This document shows, one piece after another, positions 1 through 5,056 of a stretch of 5,919 bases of DNA. Each line of letters starts with the position of its first letter. The stretch's first letter is position 1. The stretch is from contig DTSF01000194.1 of assembly GCA_012965485.1 (NCBI GenBank), positions 3,889 to 9,807 of the forward strand, in the 5' to 3' direction. This stretch comes from Dehalococcoidia bacterium. GTDB lineage: Bacteria; Chloroflexota; Dehalococcoidia; SAR202; UBA826. Below the pieces are notes generated by a model that was not told the origin of the DNA, did no database searches, and was given only the letters and a program-made list of their open reading frames with translations. The position numbers were made by a program, and so were the translations under genes.

Positions 1-225
1 GTGAGGCCATTAGACGAGGCTCTACAACGTAGTACTTCAGAAATGTTGAGATGGCTTGTTAATGACTATGGGCTGTCTTGGCCAGACGCTAACATCATGT
101 TGGGCATGTATGTTCAGTACGATGTTGGGAATGTTTTTGATCCTGCGTACACTATGATTTGTAAAATTCCCAAGTCAGTTCTGCCAAGTGCGAACCCGGG
201 CTCCCTGATATCACAATCTGCATAG
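1..225 (+). CDS. Acetamidase/formamidase family protein, C-terminal fragment
   Basis: The visible 74 codons match the C-terminal end of the acetamidase/formamidase (FmdA/AmdA) family. These enzymes hydrolyse short amides such as formamide or acetamide to ammonia and the carboxylate, normally in the cytoplasm. Supporting sequence: an amphipathic helix with MLRWLVNDYGLSWPDAN (about residues 15-31), followed by YDVGNVFDPAYTMICKIPKSVL (about 40-61, key residues D41, V42, D47, P48, I56, P57, K58). This is the usual order of a 'GLS..A' helix, a 'D..V..V.D' strand and a terminal 'IPK'. Family members run to roughly 300 residues, so about three quarters lie upstream of the window. The GTG at position 1 is therefore best read as an internal Val codon, not a start. 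The gene ends at TAG 223-225 and converges on the minus-strand gene ending at 235. The fragment gives no view of the metal or catalytic residues, so substrate is open. Confidence 0.75.
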   Translation: MRPLDEALQRSTSEMLRWLVNDYGLSWPDANIMLGMYVQYDVGNVFDPAYTMICKIPKSVLPSANPGSLISQSA

Positions 226-234
226 TTATCCTGT

Positions 235-1101
235 CTAAGACCCTCTGAACCATTTGTGAAAACTGTCTAAACTAGCTTTGTCACCCGCAACAGAGATTAG
301 GTTACCTTCATAGGCCTCGTGGATATTTTTTCTGGCCGTAATCAGCAAAGCGAAATCCTGGTATGTGGTTTCAACTGTGGTGATAGTTTCAGTAGATTTT
401 TCCATAGGCCGATCAAATATGTGGAGTGAGCCCCGCCAGGTTTGAATCCTTAGTGCTTCACTGTCATCAAAACAAAAATCGATTGTGGTAGGGTCGGTTT
501 GTTCGGGGTCTGGAGTGTACAGCCAACCAGATATATCAGGCTCTTTCCATACCTCGCATAGTATTTTGGCCTCTGCATTTTGCATTTTGTATGAAGGATT
601 TAGAGATGAAAATATGTCCCAAGAATGCACAACAAGTTCCAGCAGTTTCATTTTGAGCAATAAATATGGGGAAGATTTACCTGCAGGGTGGTATGCAGGA
701 ATATGCCAGTTATCTAAAGCAATGTTTTGAAAAACATTTATTAGATCCCATTCCATATTGGATAATGTATCGAGCAGTTGTTCTAATTTAGGAAAAGCTG
801 TCTCCGATAGCTGTATAGCCCGCGACGCAATCCCGTCTGCCATGCTTCGAGCATTGCCAGTTCCCGGGTTTGGCATACCTTCAGTTGGGTTTCCGTCTCC
901 TTCAATGGCTCTAGATAAAGAATTCAAGAAAAATCCATCAATAGCCAAAGTGTGAGAGGAGACATCTTTTATGGCCCACTGGTGACATTTACTAGGGATT
1001 TCCCACTCAGATGGTTTGAGGTTTGATAGTCCGGTTATGAATTTATTTGAGGAATCGGTGACAATAGCAAGAAGTGTATTAGGGTCGTTAGGGTTTAACA
1101 T
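235..1101 (-). CDS. DinB / maleylpyruvate isomerase (MDMPI)-like metal-binding protein
   Basis: This 288-residue protein has the two-part build of the mycothiol-dependent maleylpyruvate isomerase family. A DinB-like four-helix bundle spans about residues 8-170, followed by a small SCP2-like alpha/beta domain (about 195-286). The N-terminal part contains the family pattern W33..P36..C39..W42..KDV..H50. A second helix carries LLELVVHSWDI, with E155 and H159 spaced E-x3-H. In the characterised Corynebacterium enzyme the zinc ligands are one His on the first helix and an E-x3-H pair (known from the family, from memory). H50, E155 and H159 fit those positions, so the metal site looks intact. Family members isomerise or transfer onto low-molecular-weight thiols such as mycothiol; the actual substrate and thiol here are unknown. 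The start codon at 1099-1101 lies inside the SDR reading frame (7-nt overlap) and has no clear Shine-Dalgarno, which suggests translational coupling. No signal peptide or membrane segment is visible. Confidence 0.72.
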   Translation of the reverse strand: MLNPNDPNTLLAIVTDSSNKFITGLSNLKPSEWEIPSKCHQWAIKDVSSHTLAIDGFFLNSLSRAIEGDGNPTEGMPNPGTGNARSMADGIASRAIQLSETAFPKLEQLLDTLSNMEWDLINVFQNIALDNWHIPAYHPAGKSSPYLLLKMKLLELVVHSWDIFSSLNPSYKMQNAEAKILCEVWKEPDISGWLYTPDPEQTDPTTIDFCFDDSEALRIQTWRGSLHIFDRPMEKSTETITTVETTYQDFALLITARKNIHEAYEGNLISVAGDKASLDSFHKWFRGS

Positions 1102-1973
1102 TTTTCAGGTGGTTTCACTCTTTTCGCTAGATCGCCAGGTACAGCTTTTTCCATTATATTGAACATTTCCTCAGTAAAAAATGGAAGTCCTGTAGAGGCG
1201 TTAATGCCCCCGTCAACAGAAATTATTTCCCCATTTATAAAACTGGATGCATCCGAGGCGAGTAATAATAAAGCTCCTGCTAGCTCTTCCGGTTTGCCTA
1301 TTCTTCCCATGGGGGAATTTGCGCTGATGTGATCAAGAAACATACCTTTCTTCACCCATGCTCCAGTCATTTCACTGGGGAACCACCCAGGTGCGATGGC
1401 ATTTACTCGCACTCCTCGGTCTGCCCAATTGACAGCCAAACTTTTTGTCAGGTTAGTGACTGCACCTTTAGTTGCTTGGTAGGCAGCCGGCATTCCCCGC
1501 ATGCCATTAAGACCGGCAACAGAAGATAAATTTATTATTGAACCTCCTCTACCATCACTAAGCATTCGCCTCCCTGCTTCTTTGCAGCAGTACCACAACC
1601 CAATTAAGTTTACTTTGACGGTTTGTTCGAACATAGCATCGGTAATGTTTTCCGGAACTGACCCAGCCTCAGCTATCTGTCCGGCGTTATTTACCAATAT
1701 GTCTACTCTTCCGAATTTTTCTTCAGCCTTTGTGAACATATTTGCTACCTGGGCTGATTCTGTCACATCGCATTGGACTACCATTGAAGAGAAATTTTCA
1801 GAGTCTAATGACTCTTTAAGGCTGTTTAGGTTTTCCACTCTTCTGGCAGAAAGTACTACATTGGCACCCCTCTCAGCGAGTATCTGGGCAAAAGTGACCC
1901 CCAGACCTGAAGAAGCACCTGTTATTACGGCGGTTTTATCCTTAACGCTGAAGATTGGATCATGAGAAAGCAT
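1095..1973 (-). CDS. SDR family NAD(P)-dependent oxidoreductase
   Basis: This is a classical short-chain dehydrogenase/reductase of 292 residues, a soluble Rossmann-fold enzyme that interconverts an alcohol and a carbonyl. The cofactor motif TGASSGLG is at residues 18-25 and the adenine-binding D69-V70 follows beta 3. NNAG is at 95-98 and the catalytic tetrad is N122, S151, Y165 and K169 (YQATK). The segment NAIAPGWFPSEMT after beta 6 and a terminal VDGG complete the fold. Basic residues R44-R45 right after beta 2, with no acidic residue there, favour NADP(H) over NAD(H) (inference). About 36 residues follow VDGG, a longer tail than in typical 250-residue members, ending in PPEKC; it may shape the substrate pocket or oligomer contacts. 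The start is supported by AGGA six bases upstream. The overlap with the downstream MDMPI-like gene implies one transcript. The substrate is not deducible; gluconate 5-dehydrogenase-like and other sugar or hydroxyacid SDRs share this motif set. Confidence 0.93.
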   Translation of the reverse strand: MLSHDPIFSVKDKTAVITGASSGLGVTFAQILAERGANVVLSARRVENLNSLKESLDSENFSSMVVQCDVTESAQVANMFTKAEEKFGRVDILVNNAGQIAEAGSVPENITDAMFEQTVKVNLIGLWYCCKEAGRRMLSDGRGGSIINLSSVAGLNGMRGMPAAYQATKGAVTNLTKSLAVNWADRGVRVNAIAPGWFPSEMTGAWVKKGMFLDHISANSPMGRIGKPEELAGALLLLASDASSFINGEIISVDGGINASTGLPFFTEEMFNIMEKAVPGDLAKRVKPPEKC

Positions 1974-1979
1974 ATTTAT

Positions 1980-1983
1980 TCCT
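1980..1983 (-). promoter_or_regulatory. Shine-Dalgarno of the SDR gene
   Basis: AGGA on the minus strand lies six bases upstream of the ATG at 1971-1973. It fixes the start of the SDR ahead of the cofactor-binding motif at the usual distance. Confidence 0.6.
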
Positions 1984-2027
1984 GATAACTGAATTAAATA
2001 GTCATATATTCAATAATTACACCATAG

Positions 2028-2036
2028 ATTTTATCA
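2028..2036 (-). promoter_or_regulatory. Candidate extended -10 promoter for the SDR/MDMPI-like pair
   Basis: The minus strand reads TGATAAAAT, a TGn extension followed by TAAAAT (5 of 6 matches to TATAAT). It lies about 55 bases upstream of the SDR start codon, and no convincing -35 hexamer sits 16-19 bases further upstream. The region is AT-rich, so a chance match is quite possible. Confidence 0.25.
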
Positions 2037-2190
2037 GTTGATTTGGTGCCTAGAATGGGTAATACATTAGACATAAAACTATCCCCACAAAAATTTAGCT
2101 TCTATGATTTTCAGTACAAGATGTATTTAACTTTGTGATAGTCTTCCCGAATATCTTGTTGGCTGGTCTCAAATAGTTGTTGGTGTATTG

Positions 2191-2793
2191 ATGTATGACA
2201 CTCTAATATGGATATTTATAGGATTTCTCAGTGGATCGGTACCATGGTCACTAATTTGTGTGCGAACTCTTTCAGGTAAGGATATTAGAAGAGTAGGGGA
2301 TGGAAATCCAGGTGCCGTCAACGCATGGGTATCATCGGGACGGATGGTCGGTTCTTTATCCACGCTACTAGATGTATTCAAAGCAGCAATACCCCTATGG
2401 ATATTCACCAACCAATTTTCAGGCACCCCGTACTCTGAGTATTTTTTGTCGGTGACAGTGGTTGCTATATCGCCAATAATAGGACACGCTTACTCCCCTT
2501 TCTTGCGGTTTAGAGGAGGAAAAGCTCTCGCTCCAACCTGGGGTTCGTGGATTGCTCTTACTTCTGGTATGGCGTTTCCTGTGGGTATCCTCATTCTGGG
2601 GTTAATGCACTTGGTGCAAAGAAATCACGCAATAACCGTGACGACTTGTCTGATCGGGTTCGTAGTTATTTTCAGCATAATTGACTCTCAGGAATTACTA
2701 ATTTTTGGGATATTGAATTTGCTGTTGGTGATGTTTAAGCATAGATCCGAATATCAACATGGGATAGCTTTTAGAGGCTGGGTAAGGATATAA
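2191..2793 (+). CDS. plsY: PlsY-like glycerol-3-phosphate acyltransferase (DUF205), divergent
   Basis: A 200-residue polytopic membrane protein of the PlsY family. Canonical PlsY transfers an acyl group from acyl-phosphate to glycerol-3-phosphate at the cytoplasmic membrane, the first step of phospholipid synthesis. Family landmarks appear in order: GSVPW at about 15-19, R25, GDGNPGAVNAW at 36-46, LLDVFKAAIP at 59-68, and GHAYSPFLRFRGGKALAPTWG at 98-118 with H99, G109, G110 and K111. Hydrophobic segments lie at about 4-24, 54-73, 85-100, 120-140 and 148-176. Two core motifs deviate: the usual GSGNIGATN is GDGNPGAVN (S to D, I to P, T to V), and GGKGVAT is GGKALAP. Either this is a lineage-specific PlsY or a paralogue acting on another acceptor. 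An in-frame TTG at 2188 precedes the ATG at 2191; ATG is preferred, although neither has a clear Shine-Dalgarno. The next gene starts 5 nt after the stop, implying co-transcription. Confidence 0.75.
   Translation: MYDTLIWIFIGFLSGSVPWSLICVRTLSGKDIRRVGDGNPGAVNAWVSSGRMVGSLSTLLDVFKAAIPLWIFTNQFSGTPYSEYFLSVTVVAISPIIGHAYSPFLRFRGGKALAPTWGSWIALTSGMAFPVGILILGLMHLVQRNHAITVTTCLIGFVVIFSIIDSQELLIFGILNLLLVMFKHRSEYQHGIAFRGWVRI
2784..2788 (+). promoter_or_regulatory. Shine-Dalgarno of the glycosyltransferase gene
   Basis: AAGGA lies in the last codons of the acyltransferase gene, ten bases before the ATG at 2799. A second purine run, AAGGTGA (2792-2798), abuts the ATG and is too close to serve. The placement points to coupled translation of the two genes. 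Confidence 0.45.
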
Positions 2794-2798
2794 GGTGA

Positions 2799-3965
2799 AT
2801 GGAGTTTAACACCCTAATAATATTCACTACGGGATTTTTTGCCTTCATTTCTTTTTTTATCACGATATGGAATTGGAAATACCTGGATAGACCCAGATTA
2901 CGTCTTAGTGATGAGTTCTTCGGTGACATTGATGTGTCGATAACGGTATTGATACCGGCAAGAAATGAAGGCAAAAATATCCGAGAAGTTCTTACTGCTC
3001 TAACCTGCCAAACTTATACCAATTATGACGTCATTGTCTTAAATGATGGGTCTGAAGACGATACTGCTGAAGTAGTCAGTGAATTTCTTGAATCTGACCT
3101 CGAAATTCAATTCATTGATGGAGAATCAATCCCACAAGGCTGGCTAGGGAAGCACTGGGCTTGTCATCAATTGGCATTGAAAGCCAACGGTGACTATATG
3201 CTATTTATTGATGCAGATACTGTTTTACACAAAAACACAATCAAGGCAGCCGTTAATGAAGCGATATATGAAAAATCCGATTTATTGACAATGACTCCTG
3301 CCAGATGCGCAAATAATTTTATTGAAAGAACCCTTTACGGTTTTATTGATTGGGCAATTTATGCTTGGTTGCCTTTGCAGTTGGCGCACTTGTCAAAAAA
3401 CTCATATCTTTCAGTGAGCTACGGGCAGTTTATGTTATTCAAACGAGAATCTTATATTTTGAGTGGAGGCCACAAGGAAATAAAAGACATCGCCGTTGAT
3501 GACATGGCGCTTGGGCGATTAATAAAAAGTTCTGGTCTACGGTGGACCTTGAAGGATGGAACAAGTATGGTCACGACCCTACCCTACAATGACATGTCGG
3601 AGACTGTGAAAGGCATCTCTCGAAGTTTGGCTCCTGCCCTAAATTATCGCATCAGTTTGATTTTATTGATATCACTATTCCTAATGGGTTTATTTTTCGC
3701 ACCGGGTTTTAATTTATATTTCTATGTTATCAATGGGGGTGATTTCCAATTCCTAGAGATCCTATCTTTGGTAACGATATTTCTTCTGCTTGGATCATAT
3801 CTTTTGTGTTGCAAGAAATTTTCTCATAGCCTTCTTGTTGTTCCGTTCATTCATTTCACTACCATATTTATGATATTTATTGCATATCATTCATTATTAT
3901 CAAATCTGTTTAGGCGTGCGACTTGGAAAGATAGAAATATGGTGATCAAAAAGGTAAAATTTTAG
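2799..3965 (+). CDS. Membrane glycosyltransferase family 2 (CrtQ/HpnB-like)
   Basis: A 388-residue inverting GT-A glycosyltransferase anchored in the membrane, expected to transfer a sugar from a nucleotide-sugar to a lipid acceptor on the cytoplasmic face. An N-terminal membrane helix (about 5-24) is followed by the catalytic domain: VLIPARNE at 50-57, LNDGSEDDT at 81-89 (N replaces the first D of the common DDGS), and PQGWLGKHWA at 112-121. The metal/nucleotide-sugar motif DAD is at 138-140, GGH at 223-225 and VDDMALGR at 233-240, with D234/D235 the probable catalytic-base region. Three C-terminal membrane segments lie at about 283-300, 317-338 and 343-365, ending in a basic tail containing RRATWKDR. 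The P.GW.GK.WA segment with terminal helices is shared by CrtQ, CruC and HpnB-type enzymes acting on carotenoids or hopanoids (known of the family). The specific acceptor here is unknown. It probably works with the acyltransferase 5 nt upstream. Confidence 0.88.
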   Translation: MEFNTLIIFTTGFFAFISFFITIWNWKYLDRPRLRLSDEFFGDIDVSITVLIPARNEGKNIREVLTALTCQTYTNYDVIVLNDGSEDDTAEVVSEFLESDLEIQFIDGESIPQGWLGKHWACHQLALKANGDYMLFIDADTVLHKNTIKAAVNEAIYEKSDLLTMTPARCANNFIERTLYGFIDWAIYAWLPLQLAHLSKNSYLSVSYGQFMLFKRESYILSGGHKEIKDIAVDDMALGRLIKSSGLRWTLKDGTSMVTTLPYNDMSETVKGISRSLAPALNYRISLILLISLFLMGLFFAPGFNLYFYVINGGDFQFLEILSLVTIFLLLGSYLLCCKKFSHSLLVVPFIHFTTIFMIFIAYHSLLSNLFRRATWKDRNMVIKKVKF

Positions 3966-3998
3966 AATTTTTACATAACGTTCACAAAATATGATGAT

Positions 3999-4036
3999 AT
4001 TGTCATACATATTTAAGGATCTGTATGTATGGTAAT
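3999..4036 (+). other. AT-rich hairpin downstream of the glycosyltransferase gene
   Basis: Perfect 8-base arms CATACATA (4004-4011) and TATGTATG (4024-4031) extend outward by five more pairs, two of them G-U, to a 13-pair stem (3999-4011 with 4024-4036). The loop is 12 nt. No T-run follows on the plus strand, and on the minus strand a TTTT appears only about 10 nt beyond the stem. It is therefore not a classical intrinsic terminator, though it could protect the mRNA 3' end. The loop carries AAGGA (4015-4019). Confidence 0.35.
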
Positions 4037-4139
4037 CTACGATACGTCTAATATGGAAAAATACCACCACATGATTGGCAGATACAAAACAGCATTTCAG
4101 TTTTACTGTGCTGCTGACAACTGTTCTTGTATGAAGTAG
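4029..4139 (+). CDS. Candidate 36-residue small ORF, unrecognised
   Basis: An ATG at 4029 opens 36 codons to TAG at 4137-4139, preceded at nine bases by AAGGA (4015-4019). The peptide starts MVIYDTSNMEKYHHMIGRYK and ends in a Cys-rich tail (C27, C32, C34) with a His pair at 13-14. I do not recognise it. It has no signal peptide and no membrane segment. The Shine-Dalgarno sits in the loop of the hairpin at 3999-4036 and the start codon lies in its 3' arm, so translation would depend on the stem opening. Against it: an ORF of this length is expected by chance, and a candidate terminator for the opposite strand overlaps it. It may also be the remnant of a longer gene. Confidence 0.18.
   Translation: MVIYDTSNMEKYHHMIGRYKTAFQFYCAADNCSCMK
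4086..4113 (-). terminator. Candidate intrinsic terminator of the CoA-transferase/MBL operon
   Basis: Read on the minus strand, CAGCA plus CAGT, a three-base AAA loop, ACTG, a three-base bulge and TGCTG form nine pairs. TTTTGT follows immediately (T-run at 4086-4089). It lies about 100 nt past the MBL-fold gene stop, the right place and orientation to end that operon. The bulge and the short T-run make it weak. Confidence 0.4.
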
Positions 4140-4211
4140 TAAGAAGCTATCTTCAGACGAAAGGGGAACTCGGCCAATCGAACTATAACGTCGAGGGCTT
4201 TGGACAGTAAG

Positions 4212-5045
4212 CTAATCCAACTCACCTCTGTAGGCTTTGTATGCCATATCCACTACTTGAGGAATTCTGTCCTGGTTGGCAAAAACTGAGAATTTTCCAA
4301 CATTAACATCTTTGGCTGCCTGCCCTTCACTCTTTCCATCATCAAAGGCTGCTCTTATTTCATTATGCAACAATTTCAAAAGGTCTTTGGCTTCTCCAAA
4401 TTCCTCTTTTCCTCCGACTGGGCCATGTCCAGGAACAAAAGTGTTAGCCTCAACAGTTTCCACTTTGTCTAGTACATCCACCCATTTAGAAATATGGCCG
4501 TCCGGGAAGGCAGGGATAGTTTTGTTTACAGCTAGGTCCCCTACAAACAAAACTTTTTCTTCGGGTAAATATAATAAAATATCACTGTCCGAATGTGCTC
4601 GACCGTGGTAGGACATCCTTATTTCTCGATCCCCTAACCAAATAGACATTTCATCTTTGAATGTGACATCAGGGAGTGTTTTGTTAATGCGTTCCAACTC
4701 TGGTCTTAGTGCCTCCCTTGCCCAATATCTAGACAAATTAGCATCCCATTTTGTATCGAGCTCAATTCTACAATTTTCATGTCCCAGGATTGGAGTTGGT
4801 AGAAAATATTGGTTACCATAAACGTGGTCTCCATGAAAATGTGTGTTGACAACAAATCTGATCGGTTTAGAAGTAACATCTTTCACGACAGTCAAAAGGT
4901 TAGATGCCAATGTGGGTGTCATTAAGGTGTCTATCAGTATTACACCGTCATCGCCGACGATGAATCCAGCATTGGTTGCACAGTTTTCGTTTATCCATGC
5001 GTACACCCCATCTGCTACCTCTATTACACCTGATTCGTATTCCAT
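4212..5045 (-). CDS. MBL fold metallo-hydrolase
   Basis: A 277-residue metallo-beta-lactamase-fold hydrolase. The dinuclear metal site looks complete: THFHGDH gives H69, H71, D73 and H74, then H151 (GRAHSDSD), the bridging D170 (FVGDL) and H207 (PGHG). The early strand ILIDT (36-40) is typical of the fold. No obvious signal peptide precedes VADGVYAWI, so a cytoplasmic enzyme is likely. The superfamily hydrolyses thioesters (glyoxalase II type), lactones, beta-lactams and other esters; nothing in the sequence picks one. The insertion between H74 and H151 (about 90-140, rich in charged residues and containing RYWAREALRPELERI) is probably helical and may cover the active site. Its start is supported by AGGGAG five bases upstream. 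It follows the CoA-transferase gene after 9 nt, so hydrolysis of a CoA thioester or a related ester in the same pathway is a reasonable but untested idea. Confidence 0.88.
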   Translation of the reverse strand: MEYESGVIEVADGVYAWINENCATNAGFIVGDDGVILIDTLMTPTLASNLLTVVKDVTSKPIRFVVNTHFHGDHVYGNQYFLPTPILGHENCRIELDTKWDANLSRYWAREALRPELERINKTLPDVTFKDEMSIWLGDREIRMSYHGRAHSDSDILLYLPEEKVLFVGDLAVNKTIPAFPDGHISKWVDVLDKVETVEANTFVPGHGPVGGKEEFGEAKDLLKLLHNEIRAAFDDGKSEGQAAKDVNVGKFSVFANQDRIPQVVDMAYKAYRGELD

Positions 5046-5050
5046 ACTAT

Positions 5051-5056
5051 CTCCCT
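5051..5056 (-). promoter_or_regulatory. Shine-Dalgarno of the MBL gene, overlapping the CoA-transferase stop
   Basis: AGGGAG on the minus strand lies five bases before the ATG at 5043-5045. Its first two bases are the last two of the CoA-transferase TAG (5055-5057). Ribosomes terminating on the upstream gene would sit on this site, favouring coupled translation. Confidence 0.65.

Larger units (their letters stand above)
1974..2187. other. Divergent intergenic region, likely shared promoter region
   Basis: This 214-nt AT-rich stretch lies between two divergently transcribed gene pairs and must carry both their promoters. It holds an inverted 7-mer, CTGATAA at 1982-1988 and TTATCAG at 2031-2037, plus the overlapping palindrome ATCA-GT-TGAT at 2033-2042 that abuts the candidate minus-strand -10. 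These could be operator half-sites, but such short arms in AT-rich DNA are weak evidence. No plus-strand -35/-10 pair of decent quality was found upstream of the acyltransferase gene. Confidence 0.4.
3966..4211. other. Convergent intergenic region
   Basis: These 246 nt separate the glycosyltransferase stop from the MBL-fold gene stop on the other strand. They contain an AT-rich hairpin, a weak candidate small ORF and a candidate minus-strand terminator, each listed separately. The stretch 4150-4200 is visibly richer in G and C than its surroundings but forms no strong stem and fits no tRNA. Confidence 0.6.

Noticed and set aside
1..3. GTG at the first base as a start codon
   Set aside because: The downstream protein matches only the C-terminal end of a roughly 300-residue family, so the codon is internal.
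1501..1965. 154-residue plus-strand ORF opposite the SDR gene
   Set aside because: It is antisense to a complete SDR with all catalytic motifs, and its translation is a low-complexity Ser/Pro/Leu-rich product typical of a shadow frame.
2055..2138. 27-codon ORF in the divergent intergenic region
   Set aside because: It has no clear Shine-Dalgarno and no recognisable sequence, and its length is expected by chance. It also lies where the promoters must be.
2169..2426. 85-residue minus-strand ORF opposite the PlsY-like gene
   Set aside because: The plus strand encodes a recognisable membrane acyltransferase there; the antisense frame has no family features.
4150..4205. tRNA-like or structured RNA signal (TTCGAT on the minus strand in a more GC-rich patch)
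   Set aside because: No acceptor, D or anticodon stem can be drawn around it; the only complementary arms (CTCG/CGAG) are four bases.
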